A stretch of DNA of 64,000 nucleotides from an uncultured Sphingomonadaceae bacterium (GTDB lineage: Bacteria; Pseudomonadota; Alphaproteobacteria; Sphingomonadales; Sphingomonadaceae), in assembly GCA_947503245.1 (NCBI GenBank), contig CANNCV010000002.1:558001-622000 (forward strand), read 5' to 3'. The notes below the pieces were generated by a model. That model was not told where the DNA came from. It did no database searches and saw only the letters and a program-made list of their open reading frames with translations. Numbering within the stretch: position 1 is the first letter of the stretch; the number at the start of each line of letters is the position of its first letter. This document shows, piece by piece, positions 43,429-52,568 of this stretch. The translations under genes were made by a program, and so were the position numbers.

Positions 43429-43950
43429 ATGGCCCAGCCCGCTTCCACTAACGAATCATCACAGCAAGACGCTGCGCCCATCACCTTAAAAAAAGTGCCG
43501 ATGGCGGATGTCGAAGCGCAGTTGGATGATGTTTTGGTAATAATGGGCCTGTCATTTGACAAACAATATGGTGAGGCATGGAATCGGGCTCAATTGGAAT
43601 CCATGCTGACAATGCCGCACACTCGGCTATGGACAGCCTATTCACACCATGATCGGCTTATCGGTTTTTCTGTTGTGCGCACCATCGCACAAGAAGCGGA
43701 AATCATGCTGATTGCCATAGCACCGGAATTTCAACGCAAATCAACAGGCAGTGAAATGCTAAAAACCATTACAACACAAAGCAAAAATGACGGTGTTACA
43801 CATATTTTCCTAGAAGTACGTTCAAATAATCATGCCTTGCAATTCTATAAAAAAATCGGCTTTCAACAAATTGGCTTACGTAAAGATTATTATAAAGGTA
43901 AAGAAAATATTCGTTACGACGCACTAACGTTAGCAAAAACAATCATGTGA
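43429..43950 (+). CDS. rimI: Ribosomal protein S18-alanine N-acetyltransferase-like GNAT protein
   Basis: A 173-residue GNAT acetyltransferase. The acetyl-CoA binding strand and loop is MLIAIAPEFQRKSTGSEML (the usual Q/R-x-x-G-x-G/A). FLEVRSNNHALQFYKKIGFQQIG and YKGKENIRYDALTL match RimI. Position directly after tsaB supports this name. The N-terminal 30 residues are extra and look disordered. Base use in the second half is more AT-rich than tsaB. Confidence 0.9.
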   Translation: MAQPASTNESSQQDAAPITLKKVPMADVEAQLDDVLVIMGLSFDKQYGEAWNRAQLESMLTMPHTRLWTAYSHHDRLIGFSVVRTIAQEAEIMLIAIAPEFQRKSTGSEMLKTITTQSKNDGVTHIFLEVRSNNHALQFYKKIGFQQIGLRKDYYKGKENIRYDALTLAKTIM

Positions 43951-43954
43951 TTTT

Positions 43955-43970
43955 TGCAATAGCTATTGCA
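43955..43970. promoter_or_regulatory. 16-bp palindrome between rimI and mucR
   Basis: TGCAATAGCTATTGCA is a perfect palindrome five bases after the rimI stop and about 85 bases before the mucR-type gene. It may be an operator, possibly for autoregulation. It lies in an AT-rich stretch, the kind of DNA that MucR proteins prefer. Confidence 0.45.
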
Positions 43971-43987
43971 TAATATGATTCTTTTGG

Positions 43988-44023
43988 TTATCGGCTCGCT
44001 CAGCAAAAAAGCTGAATCGATAA
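43988..44023 (+). promoter_or_regulatory. Hairpin in the mucR leader
   Basis: TTATCG (43988-43993) pairs with CGATAA (44018-44023), and TCAGC (44000-44004) pairs with GCTGA (44011-44015) around an A6 loop. An asymmetric bulge separates the two stems. It lies 33 bases before the mucR-type start and may form in the leader RNA. No T run follows. Confidence 0.35.
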
Positions 44024-44056
44024 TAATAATGTCCATAACAGATGGAGTATGTCGCA

Positions 44057-44494
44057 ATGAATACTGATAATGAAATTTTGAATGAAACACTCATCACCCT
44101 AACATCCGACATTGTCGCTGCTCATGTGAGCAATAACAGTGTTGCTGTTTCGGATTTGCCGGTACTTATTAGCAATGTGCATGGTGCACTGCACACATTG
44201 GCAAGTGAAACAGGCAATCCGAATGAGGAAGAAGTAAGACCGGAGCCTGCAGTTTCTGTTAGAGCGTCTATTAAGCCTGACTATATTGTCTGCTTGGAAG
44301 ACGGCAAGAAACTCAAAATGCTCAAGCGGCATTTGATGACACATTATGGTATGACACCTGATGACTATCGTCGTCGCTGGGATCTGCCTTCTGATTACCC
44401 TATGGTTGCCCCCAATTATGCGGAGCGTCGCCGTGAACTGGCTAAGAAAATCGGTCTAGGCCGCAAGCCGGGAACAGGCCGCAAGAAAAAATAG
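44057..44494 (+). CDS. MucR/Ros-family zinc-finger transcriptional regulator
   Basis: This protein of 145 residues has the Ros/MucR domain: [20 protein letters not shown], then [20 protein letters not shown] and [20 protein letters not shown]. MucR proteins are H-NS-like silencers of AT-rich genes, coordinating zinc with a Cys and His set. Here only one Cys is visible in the finger (VCLEDG) rather than the CxxC of Ros, a variation seen in some MucR proteins. ATG 44057 is chosen because GGAG stands 9 bases upstream. A terminator follows, so it is probably monocistronic. Confidence 0.93.
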   Translation: MNTDNEILNETLITLTSDIVAAHVSNNSVAVSDLPVLISNVHGALHTLASETGNPNEEEVRPEPAVSVRASIKPDYIVCLEDGKKLKMLKRHLMTHYGMTPDDYRRRWDLPSDYPMVAPNYAERRRELAKKIGLGRKPGTGRKKK

Positions 44495-44530
44495 ACTGAT
44501 CGCAAGGTCAATCTTATTGTTAAGAATCAG

Positions 44531-44569
44531 AAAGACCGTTGTCAGATTATATCTGTCGGCGGTCTTTTT
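44531..44569 (+). terminator. Intrinsic terminator after mucR
   Basis: AAAGACCG (44531-44538) pairs with CGGTCTTT (44560-44567), with an inner CAGAT/ATCTG stem, and is followed by TTTTTC. It lies 37 bases after the stop. Confidence 0.9.
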
Positions 44570-44709
44570 CCGTCATTTTCTGTCTAAGTCATGGTTTTTG
44601 TCCAAGTTTTTTATGGAAACACTCGGCAATATGCTTGACCATGCCTATTTGAAAGAGACAGACAATATATTGTGCACTCCGCACAACATCGGGTAAGGTC
44701 CTTAAGCTT

Positions 44710-45132
44710 ATGAGACAGAAAATCGATCTTGAAGCTCTGTGCCAAGAGCGTGGTTTGCGGATCACGGATCAGCGCAGGGTTATTGCCAAAGTCTTGTCAG
44801 ACAGTGACGATCACCCCGATGTTGAGAAAGTGCATGAGCGTGCCTCAGCCATCGATTCCGGCATTTCTATAGCAACTGTTTACCGCACCGTGCGGCTATT
44901 CGAAGAAGCCGGCATATTGGATCGCCATGACTTTGGCGATGGACGCGCGCGATATGAAGCTGCACCTGAAGCCCATCATGACCATTTGATCGATGTGGAA
45001 ACCGGCAAAGTTGTTGAATTTGTCGACCCTGAACTTGAAGCTCTGCAAAAAGAAATCGCTGAGAAACTGGGCTATAGGCTGGTTGATCACCGCATGGAAT
45101 TATACGGCGTAGCCATTGACCGAGAAAATTAA
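44710..45132 (+). CDS. fur: Fur-family metal-responsive regulator
   Basis: This 140-residue protein has the winged helix ITDQRRVIAKVLSDSDDHPD, then ISIATVYRTVRLFEEAGIL, and the metal site HHDHLIDVETGKVVEFVDPE. The C-terminal CxxC structural zinc site of E. coli Fur is absent, as in many alphaproteobacterial members. It may therefore be Fur or Mur by function; Irr is less likely because no heme-regulatory motif is seen. The next gene (plsC) overlaps its 3' end if the TTG at 45116 is used, suggesting cotranscription. Confidence 0.9.
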   Translation: MRQKIDLEALCQERGLRITDQRRVIAKVLSDSDDHPDVEKVHERASAIDSGISIATVYRTVRLFEEAGILDRHDFGDGRARYEAAPEAHHDHLIDVETGKVVEFVDPELEALQKEIAEKLGYRLVDHRMELYGVAIDREN

Positions 45133-46021
45133 AACAGGCGAAGAGCCGGTTTCCGGAAATGAAACCGCTGACTATTCTGGCACGGTTCCGATAAAAGACA
45201 TTCGTCTGCCCGCGCAGGAGCGTCCTTGGGATGCCCGGCCTATGTTTTATGAAAGCTGGGAAGGCGCCAATATTTTCGGCTATGTGCGCTTTGTTTTGCG
45301 CTGCCTGACCATGGTTGCTGCGCTGATAATATGCGTTCCACTTTATTATATCTGGCGCATTTTGCGTCTGTCCAACCCATGGCCGCGGCTTTTCCTAAAA
45401 AGCTGTGCCTTTGCATGTGGTGCCCGCGTCAAAGTTAAGGGGACCCCGATTAAGCGCGATGTTTTCTTTGTCGCCAACCACCTGTCATGGATCGATATTC
45501 CTATCATTGGCGGCTATAATGGTAGTGGCTTTGTGGCACAGGACGGTATTGCGAGCTGGCCATTCATTGGCTGGTTGTGCAAATTGAACAATACCGTTTT
45601 TGTCTCACGCGCAGACCGCATGGGCATCGCCAAACAAATCAACCAATTGCGTGATGCACTGGCAGAGACATGGTCGATAACAATTTTTCCAGAGGGCACC
45701 ACCACCAACGGATCATTATTATTGCCATTTAAGGCGCCATTGTTGGCTGTTCTCGACCCCCCGCCACCTGGGATCATGGTACAACCCATATTCTTGGACT
45801 TTGGCAAAGAAGCAGGCGAAATTTCCTGGATAGGCGATGAAAATGCGCCGGACAATGCGTGGCGGATACTCACCCGCCCGGGGAATTTTAAGGTAAATCT
45901 ACATTTTTTAGAGCCTTTTGACCCACGCGATTTTAATGGCCGCAAAGAAATAGCAGCAGAAGCACGCCGCCGCATCGCAGCAGCGCTTTCAGCTTCCCTA
46001 GGTGGCAAGCCGATTGTATAG
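45116..46021 (+). CDS. 1-acyl-sn-glycerol-3-phosphate acyltransferase (PlsC-type)
   Basis: PlsC family: catalytic NHLSWID (HxxxxD), then FPEGTTTNG as the second motif. A membrane helix lies at about residues 57-82. It transfers an acyl chain to lysophosphatidic acid in phospholipid synthesis. The start is unclear: a TTG at 45116 overlaps fur by 17 bases and gives 301 residues; the first in-frame ATG is 45242 (MFYESWEG, 259 aa). Neither has a good ribosome-binding site. The gene precedes miaB by 8 bases. Confidence 0.9.
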   Translation: MTEKIKTGEEPVSGNETADYSGTVPIKDIRLPAQERPWDARPMFYESWEGANIFGYVRFVLRCLTMVAALIICVPLYYIWRILRLSNPWPRLFLKSCAFACGARVKVKGTPIKRDVFFVANHLSWIDIPIIGGYNGSGFVAQDGIASWPFIGWLCKLNNTVFVSRADRMGIAKQINQLRDALAETWSITIFPEGTTTNGSLLLPFKAPLLAVLDPPPPGIMVQPIFLDFGKEAGEISWIGDENAPDNAWRILTRPGNFKVNLHFLEPFDPRDFNGRKEIAAEARRRIAAALSASLGGKPIV

Positions 46022-46029
46022 GGCTTGCT

Positions 46030-47442
46030 ATGACTACAGATTCCAACACACCACATGAAGATACTCCCGCACCTGAACAGGCCAGCAGCGAGGCAAAATC
46101 AAAGGCTGAGCAAAGCTATTATGTGAAGTCCTTTGGCTGCCAGATGAACGTCTATGATGGCGAGCGCATGGCAGAGATGATGCAGGGACAAGGCATGCAT
46201 GCCGCCGCATCGCGGGAAGAGGCCGATCTGGTCATTCTCAACACATGCCATATCCGCGAGAAAGCGGCAGAAAAGGTCTATTCCGATATTGGCCGCTTGC
46301 GCCGCAAGGACGGGTCTACGCCAACAATTGCCGTGGCTGGCTGTGTTGCTCAGGCAGAAGGCGCCGAGATTGCCCGCCGCGCGCCAAGTGTGGATATTGT
46401 GGTCGGCCCGCAAGCCTATCATCAGCTGCCATCATTGCTGGAAGAAGCAAAGACCAAAACCAAGGCAACCGACTGCGCCATTGATACCGACATGCCGGCA
46501 AATTCAAAATTTGATATTTTGCCAGACCGTCCCCGTCAGCCGCGGCCAACCGCATTCCTGACTGTTCAGGAAGGTTGTGACAAATTCTGTACCTATTGTG
46601 TGGTGCCTTATACGCGCGGCGCAGAAATTTCCCGCAGCTGGTCAGCCATTGTTGATGAAGCAAAGGCTTTGGTCGATGGCGGCGTTAAAGAGATCACCCT
46701 GCTGGGCCAGAATGTCAACGCATGGACCGGGGAAGATGATAAGGGTGTGATGCAGGGGCTGGACGGCCTGATCCGCGCGCTCGACAGAATTAACGGGCTA
46801 GAGCGCATCCGCTATACCACAAGCCATGCCAATGATATGACGCAAGGGTTGATCGATGCTCATGGTGAGGTCGCCAAGCTGATGCCCTATCTGCATCTGC
46901 CCGTACAGTCGGGCAGCAATCCTATCCTGCAAGCCATGAATCGTAACCATAGCGTCGAAAGCTATTTGGCAATTTTGGAAAAAGTACGTGCGGCACGACC
47001 TGATATTGCTTTGTCAGGTGATTTCATTGTCGGTTTCCCGGGTGAGAGCGATGCCGATTTTGAGGCGACACTGGATGTTGTCCGTGCGGCCAATTATTCA
47101 CAGGCGTTCAGTTTCAAATACAGCCCGCGCCCCGGCACACCAGCGGCGACCATGAAAGAACAGATTGCGCCTGAGATTATGGACGAGCGTTTGCAGCGTT
47201 TACAAGCATTGTTGAATGAGCAGCAGTTCGCCTTTAACCGCGGGCTCGATGGCATCGACACCAACATATTGTTGGAACGCAAAGGCAAGAAGCCCGGCCA
47301 GTTTGTTGGCAAGACGCCTTGGCTGACATCAGTGCATGTTATCGCACAAAATGTTGGTATCGGCGATATGATCGACGTGCATATTGAAAGCGCTGGCCCC
47401 AATAGCTTGCAAGGCCGCGTGATCGAGAGGAAGGCCGCTTAA
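46030..47442 (+). CDS. miaB: tRNA-2-methylthio-N6-dimethylallyladenosine synthase
   Basis: MiaB is a radical SAM methylthiotransferase acting on i6A37 of tRNAs. The N-terminal cluster cysteines are in SFGCQMNVYD, LNTCHIREKA and VAGCVAQAEG. The radical SAM site is CDKFCTYCVVPYTRG, and the C-terminal TRAM domain ends the protein. The length of 470 residues is typical with a 30-residue acidic lead. Its stop overlaps the phoH start (TAATG). Nfu at 41.4 kb could supply its clusters. Confidence 0.97.
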   Translation: MTTDSNTPHEDTPAPEQASSEAKSKAEQSYYVKSFGCQMNVYDGERMAEMMQGQGMHAAASREEADLVILNTCHIREKAAEKVYSDIGRLRRKDGSTPTIAVAGCVAQAEGAEIARRAPSVDIVVGPQAYHQLPSLLEEAKTKTKATDCAIDTDMPANSKFDILPDRPRQPRPTAFLTVQEGCDKFCTYCVVPYTRGAEISRSWSAIVDEAKALVDGGVKEITLLGQNVNAWTGEDDKGVMQGLDGLIRALDRINGLERIRYTTSHANDMTQGLIDAHGEVAKLMPYLHLPVQSGSNPILQAMNRNHSVESYLAILEKVRAARPDIALSGDFIVGFPGESDADFEATLDVVRAANYSQAFSFKYSPRPGTPAATMKEQIAPEIMDERLQRLQALLNEQQFAFNRGLDGIDTNILLERKGKKPGQFVGKTPWLTSVHVIAQNVGIGDMIDVHIESAGPNSLQGRVIERKAA

Positions 47443-48491
47443 TGGCGAAAAAACAGTCCCGTCAAGACGGTGGACGCGAACCACATCCGGCCGACATGGC
47501 CATGGATCAGGAACGAACACCGGTCAGTACCAGCCATTATGAAGATATTGCGTTTGATGATACCAATTTGCTGGGTGCCCTTTTTGGGCAATTTGACCAG
47601 AATCTGGTGGCCATAGAAAACCGGCTGGGTGTCTATATTTCGGCGCGCGGCAACCAGTTGCGCATTGAAGGTGACTCTGAAATGGCGGGCCGTGCACGCG
47701 ATGTGCTGTCCGGTCTTTATGACCGCCTTGCCAAAGGACAAGAGATTGATGCTGGCGCCGTAGAGGCTTTGATTTCCATGTCCAGTGAGCCAACTCTGGA
47801 CGGCATTATCCGCAAGGATATCAGCAAAGCGCCGAATGTCATGATCCGCACGCGCAAGAAAACAATCGTGCCGCGCTCTGCCAACCAATTGCCCTATATG
47901 CAGGCGCTAGCGCGTGATGATATTATTTTTGCACTGGGTCCGGCGGGAACGGGCAAGACCTATCTGGCCGTTGCACAGGCCGTTTCGCAACTGATCAGCG
48001 GATCGGTGGACCGGCTGATATTATCGCGCCCAGCGGTGGAAGCTGGCGAGCGCCTTGGCTTTTTGCCTGGCGACATGAAGGAGAAGGTCGACCCTTATCT
48101 GCGCCCACTTTATGATGCGCTTTATGATACTTTGCCAGCCGAACAGGTTGAGCGGCGGATCGCAAGTGGCGAGATTGAAATCGCCCCCCTCGCCTTTATG
48201 CGCGGACGTACTTTGGCCGACGCATTTGTGATTTTGGATGAAGCGCAAAACACAACACAGGCTCAGATCAAAATGTTTTTGACCCGCTTTGGCATGAACA
48301 GCCGAATGGTCATTTGCGGCGACCCTAAACAGGTCGACCTGCCCGGAAATCAAATGTCGGGGCTGGCAGATGCTGTAGGCCGGCTTGACGGTATTGAAGG
48401 CGTCAGCGCCATCCGTTTCAATTCCGGGGACGTGGTTCGCCATCCGATTGTTGGTAAGATTGTCGATGCCTATGAAGGGCCCGGCGCTTAA
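47442..48491 (+). CDS. PhoH-family ATPase (YbeZ-like)
   Basis: This 349-residue protein carries Walker A GPAGTGKTYLAV, Walker B FVILDEAQNT, and the SRPAVEAGERLGFLPGDMKEK and ICGDPKQVDLP segments of PhoH. The N-terminal part is a KH-like domain. PhoH/YbeZ is thought to act with the YbeY RNase in 16S rRNA maturation. Here ybeY follows only after an oppositely oriented sugar dehydrogenase, so the usual phoH-ybeY adjacency is broken. Confidence 0.95.
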   Translation: MAKKQSRQDGGREPHPADMAMDQERTPVSTSHYEDIAFDDTNLLGALFGQFDQNLVAIENRLGVYISARGNQLRIEGDSEMAGRARDVLSGLYDRLAKGQEIDAGAVEALISMSSEPTLDGIIRKDISKAPNVMIRTRKKTIVPRSANQLPYMQALARDDIIFALGPAGTGKTYLAVAQAVSQLISGSVDRLILSRPAVEAGERLGFLPGDMKEKVDPYLRPLYDALYDTLPAEQVERRIASGEIEIAPLAFMRGRTLADAFVILDEAQNTTQAQIKMFLTRFGMNSRMVICGDPKQVDLPGNQMSGLADAVGRLDGIEGVSAIRFNSGDVVRHPIVGKIVDAYEGPGA

Positions 48492-48504
48492 AATATCGCA
48501 GCAC

Positions 48505-49695
48505 TTATTCGCGAATAAGTTTTCTCAGCTTGCCGTTTTCACCGTCGGTCAAAAGATAAATATCCCCCTCAGGCGAGACCATGACATCGCGAATGCGGGT
48601 TTGCACCTGTCGCAGCAGCACTTCCTGCAAAACAACCTCGCCATTGCGCACACGCATACGCCGCAATTGCATTCCGGATAATGCACCGGCAAACAGATCA
48701 CCATCCCAATCGGGATATTTGCTTCCGCGATACACGGCCAACCCCGATGGCGCTATTGATGGTACCCATATCGCATAAGGGTCAGTAACACCCTTTGCAC
48801 TCTGTTTGCGGCTGATAATCGTGCCGTCTGCATTCAAACCAAAGGTTGTGACCGGCCAGCCGTAATTTTTTCCAGCCTCTATCAGATTAAGCTCATCCCC
48901 GCCCATTGGGCCATGTTCTGTACTCCATATGGCACCCGATTGCGGGTCTATGGCCAAGCCTTCGATATTGCGGTGACCCATGCTGAACAGCCCTGCTACG
49001 GACTTTTCAAAATAGGGCGTCGAAACCGGTTTGCCCGCAGTGTCTAATTGTATGATTTTGCCTAGCGTCGATGATAGATTTTGCGCTTGCGCCGCCTCTG
49101 CCGCGCCATCGCCCATAGACATTAACAGCGTTTTGTCGGGCAAAAACAATAAGCGGCTGGCCGAATGGCGGGTCGAGTTACGCCGCTCTGTCCCGGTATA
49201 AATTACGGCGCCATCTACCAATGCATCATCTTGCAAGGTCGCGGTGAAAAGCGCGTTGCGATTGGATGCCCTGCCCCCTTGAACAAAGCTGATATAGACG
49301 CGTCTGTCTGTCGCAAAATCGGGCGATAATGCGATATCCAGCAGACCAGACTCACCATATTCAAAGGCTTCAGGAGCGCCTGTAAGCCTGGTCAATCTGC
49401 CATCACGATAGCGCATGACGCCGCCATATTTTTCCGTAATCAAAACGCCTTCATCATCGGGCAAATAGGCCATGCCCCAAGGGTGATCCAACCCTTGCGC
49501 CAGATTGACCACCGTCACCTCTTCCTCTGACTGTTCTAAGGAACCAGTTTTTGCGCCAGTTGGTGTAACGCTGGCCTGTATCGCGGGCGCGGCTTTCGGC
49601 TCTGCAGGCTTTTCCGTCTGGTCGACAGATTGACCGCACCCGCATATCAGCAGAAACAGGCAGGCTGCGCATATTAGGCGTAATCGGATAAGCAA
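48505..49695 (-). CDS. PQQ-dependent aldose sugar dehydrogenase-like lipoprotein
   Basis: This protein of 396 residues starts at a TTG with AGGGAG upstream. The signal ends LLICGC, a lipobox. The beta-propeller shows LDHPWGMAYLPDDEGVLITE, HRNIEGLAIDPQSGAIW, then TEHGPMGGDELNLIEAGKNYGWP, signatures of soluble sugar/sorbosone dehydrogenases like YliI. It would oxidise sugars in the periplasm with PQQ. It is transcribed against the neighbours and sits between phoH and ybeY, which are normally adjacent. A second PQQ enzyme lies at 8.8 kb. Confidence 0.92.
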   Translation of the reverse strand: MLIRLRLICAACLFLLICGCGQSVDQTEKPAEPKAAPAIQASVTPTGAKTGSLEQSEEEVTVVNLAQGLDHPWGMAYLPDDEGVLITEKYGGVMRYRDGRLTRLTGAPEAFEYGESGLLDIALSPDFATDRRVYISFVQGGRASNRNALFTATLQDDALVDGAVIYTGTERRNSTRHSASRLLFLPDKTLLMSMGDGAAEAAQAQNLSSTLGKIIQLDTAGKPVSTPYFEKSVAGLFSMGHRNIEGLAIDPQSGAIWSTEHGPMGGDELNLIEAGKNYGWPVTTFGLNADGTIISRKQSAKGVTDPYAIWVPSIAPSGLAVYRGSKYPDWDGDLFAGALSGMQLRRMRVRNGEVVLQEVLLRQVQTRIRDVMVSPEGDIYLLTDGENGKLRKLIRE

Positions 49696-49805
49696 TTAAT
49701 CTCCCTCGTTGCTTTCCAGATGATGGAACGCGATATAGATTAGCAAATACTATCATTAAAACCAGCAAAATGCCGAATGTTATTTGGCGTGCTTAGGCCG
49801 AATAT

Positions 49806-50339
49806 ATGATCGAAATATTGTGCGAAAATACGCCGCAATGGAGTGCGCAGACCGATTGGCAGCATTTGGCCAATGATGCAGCCATGGCGGCCATAGCGGG
49901 TAGCGACTTATCGGCGCTTTTGAGCGGAAAAGCGGCATATAGCATCAGTGTCCAACTCTCTGATAATGATGAAGTGCACAGCCTTAACCGAGAATATCGC
50001 GGCAAAGACAAGCCCACCAATGTGCTGTCTTTTCCCATGATGGACGCGGATGAATTGGCGCGGCTGGCGCAAAGTGACAGCGCCAATAATGGCCCGGAAA
50101 CCATGTTGGGCGATATTATATTGGCATATGAAACCTGTGCAAAGGAAGCCGAAGAAAAATCTATCCCACTGAAAAACCACACCTTACATCTTATTGTTCA
50201 TGGGGTTTTGCATTTGCTGGGTTATGACCATCAAGGTGATGCCATGGCCAGTGAAATGGAGGCCTTGGAAATAAAAGCGCTTGCATCTATAGGCGTGGAC
50301 GATCCATATTCGGATGATAGCGAAACCAGCGGAGGTTAA
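49806..50339 (+). CDS. ybeY: Endoribonuclease YbeY
   Basis: YbeY is a zinc RNase for 16S rRNA 3' maturation and ribosome quality control. The zinc motif HGVLHLLGYDH (H-x3-H-x5-H) is intact, preceded by NREYRGKDKPTNVLSFP and LGDIILAYETC. The length of 177 residues is normal. No clear ribosome-binding site is seen. The end overlaps the start of corC by 26 bases if ATG 50314 is used. Confidence 0.96.
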   Translation: MIEILCENTPQWSAQTDWQHLANDAAMAAIAGSDLSALLSGKAAYSISVQLSDNDEVHSLNREYRGKDKPTNVLSFPMMDADELARLAQSDSANNGPETMLGDIILAYETCAKEAEEKSIPLKNHTLHLIVHGVLHLLGYDHQGDAMASEMEALEIKALASIGVDDPYSDDSETSGG

Positions 50340-51264
50340 CAAAACACCCGAAATGCCTGACGGGGACAGTATTGGCGATCGTCACGCCGTAGAAGATGAC
50401 GATAGCGCGGGCCGATTATGGACGCGCGTCAAAAGATTGTTTTCCAGAGCTGATCGCAACCAGTCTCTGCGCGAGCAGCTGGAAGAAGCCATAGACGAGC
50501 ATGAAGTTTCGGACGATAGTTCGGCGCCAGCTTCTGATGGGGATTTATCACCTGTTGAGCGGGATATGCTGCGCAATTTGCTGCATTTTAGTGAGCATGA
50601 TGTTGATGATGTTGCTGTCCCGCGCAGTGAAGTCATTGCCGTGCCCGATAGTGCCAGCTTTCGTGAGGTGGTGGATCTGTTTGTGGAGCATGGCCATAGC
50701 CGCCTACCGGTCTATTCGGAAACGCTCGATAACATTGTCGGCATGGTCCACATAAAGGACTTTTTCAATATATTGGCGAAGGGCAGCGATGCCCCTGAAA
50801 ATTGGGAATATCTAGTGCGCCAGCCGCTTTTTGTACCGCAATCCATGGGTGTGCTGGATATGCTGGCCGATATGCGGACCAACCGCACCCATTTGGCCAT
50901 TGTCGTCGATGAATTTTCCGGCACAGATGGCATCGTCACCATTGAGGATCTGGTTGAAGAAATTGTTGGCGATATTGAAGATGAACATGATGACGAGCCA
51001 ACCGAAATGTTTACGCCAGCACCAGATGGCGCATGGGTTGTTGATGCCAGAGCCGAGCTGGATGATGTAGCGGAGCGCATTGACCCCTTATTGGCCGACC
51101 GGGAAGAAGATATTGACACTTTGGGCGGCCTTGCATTCTTACTGGCCGGAGAGGTGCCTGATAAAGGCGCACGTTTTGAGCATCAAAGCGGCTGGTTGTT
51201 AGAGGTGGAAGACAGTGATGACCGCAGGATAAACCGCATAAAGCTTCACCCCCCGAAACCCTAA
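50314..51264 (+). CDS. CorC/HlyC-family CBS-domain protein
   Basis: This protein of 316 residues has two CBS domains (VPRSEVIAVPDSASFREVVD, and HLAIVVDEFSGTDGIVTIED) followed by the CorC_HlyC transporter-associated domain (WVVDARAELDDVAERID). It lacks the DUF21 membrane region, like E. coli CorC, and is linked to magnesium and cobalt efflux or membrane repair. ATG 50314 overlaps ybeY. ATG 50353 is an alternative, but the GGAGG at 50330 is too far from it. lnt, often next in this operon, is absent here. Confidence 0.92.
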   Translation: MIAKPAEVNKTPEMPDGDSIGDRHAVEDDDSAGRLWTRVKRLFSRADRNQSLREQLEEAIDEHEVSDDSSAPASDGDLSPVERDMLRNLLHFSEHDVDDVAVPRSEVIAVPDSASFREVVDLFVEHGHSRLPVYSETLDNIVGMVHIKDFFNILAKGSDAPENWEYLVRQPLFVPQSMGVLDMLADMRTNRTHLAIVVDEFSGTDGIVTIEDLVEEIVGDIEDEHDDEPTEMFTPAPDGAWVVDARAELDDVAERIDPLLADREEDIDTLGGLAFLLAGEVPDKGARFEHQSGWLLEVEDSDDRRINRIKLHPPKP

Positions 51265-51376
51265 TATTGGCCCTGAGAAACCATTTTTACCAACGCTATC
51301 GACGCTGCTGCGCTGCCAATAGCACTTTGTCTATTGGGTTTGGACAAATCAAGAAAGCTATGCAAATAGACCCGCT

Positions 51377-52558
51377 ATGGATGTAAAAGATCTTCGTATT
51401 GCTCTGTTCAGCGGCAATTATAATTATGTGCGTGACGGCGCAAACCAAGCGCTAAACCGCTTGGTCGGCTATTTGCTAAAGCAAGGTGCCGCGGTGCGAA
51501 TCTATTCACCCACGGTGGATGAACCAGCATTTGAAGCAACAGGCGATCTGGTCAGCGTACCGAGTTTTGCGATACCCAATAGGCCGGAATATCGCGCACC
51601 GATTATGCTAAGCCCGTCCGTAAAGCGTGATCTAAAAGAATTTGCGCCAAATATCGTGCATATTTCCAGCCCTGATATTGTCGGCCATAGTGCGACCCGT
51701 TGGTCCAGAAAACATGACATCCCAATGCTGGCATCGGTTCATACCCGCTTTGAAACCTATCCGCGCTATTATAATATGGCATGGCTAGAACCTGTATTAG
51801 AGGCTGCTTTGCGCCGTTTTTACCGTCGCTGCGATGCGATTGTCGCGCCCTCCGATTCCATGGCCCAATTGCTGCGTGAACAGCGGATGAGCTATGATGT
51901 TGGTATATGGTCGCGCGGCGTGGACCGCGATATTTTCCATCCGGACAAGCGCGATATGGCTTGGCGTCAATCGCATGGCATTGCCGATGACGATCAGGTT
52001 ATTGGCTTTGTCGGCCGATTGGTTATGGAAAAAGGGCTCGATGTTTTTTCCGACACGATTGACCGGCTAGTGCGCCGTAAAGTGCCGCATAAAGTGCTGA
52101 TTGTTGGTGAAGGCCCGGCGCGGCAATGGTTTGAATCGCGTCTGCCCAATGCTGTCTTTGCGGGTTTTCAAGGCGGACAGGATCTTGGCCGCGCTGTCGC
52201 TTGTATGGATGTGCTGTTTAATCCGTCTGTGACAGAAACATTTGGCAATGTCACATTGGAGGCGATGGCATGTGGCCTGCCGGTTGTTGCGGCCAAAGCA
52301 ACGGGAAGCCTCAGCCTCGTTCTTGATGGACAATCAGGGCGATTGGTGCGCCCGGGGGCAACATCCGACTATGCGGATGCTTTGCAGCTTTATTGTGAAA
52401 ACCCAAAATTGGCACTGGAGCATGGGGCAGTTGGAGCCAAACGTGCAGAGCGTTTTAGCTGGGACCGCATAAATGGCGGACTGGCAGAAACATATTTGCG
52501 TCTGATCCGCCAACGGCAATTGGGCATGACCCATTTGCCGCCAAAGGCTTTGCGCTAA
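51377..52558 (+). CDS. Glycosyltransferase family 4, mannosyltransferase-like
   Basis: A 393-residue GT-B enzyme. The N-terminal acceptor domain has LFSGNYNYVRDGANQALNRL, and the C-terminal nucleotide-sugar domain has IGFVGRLVMEKGLDVF and NPSVTETFGNVTLEAMACGLP (the E-x7-E motif). This subgroup includes GDP-mannose-dependent alpha-mannosyltransferases working on glycolipids. The GDP-mannose maker at the left edge of this window could feed it. The acceptor is unknown. It stands alone, with a 112-base gap upstream. Confidence 0.88.
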   Translation: MDVKDLRIALFSGNYNYVRDGANQALNRLVGYLLKQGAAVRIYSPTVDEPAFEATGDLVSVPSFAIPNRPEYRAPIMLSPSVKRDLKEFAPNIVHISSPDIVGHSATRWSRKHDIPMLASVHTRFETYPRYYNMAWLEPVLEAALRRFYRRCDAIVAPSDSMAQLLREQRMSYDVGIWSRGVDRDIFHPDKRDMAWRQSHGIADDDQVIGFVGRLVMEKGLDVFSDTIDRLVRRKVPHKVLIVGEGPARQWFESRLPNAVFAGFQGGQDLGRAVACMDVLFNPSVTETFGNVTLEAMACGLPVVAAKATGSLSLVLDGQSGRLVRPGATSDYADALQLYCENPKLALEHGAVGAKRAERFSWDRINGGLAETYLRLIRQRQLGMTHLPPKALR

Positions 52559-52568
52559 ACCCTGTTTG

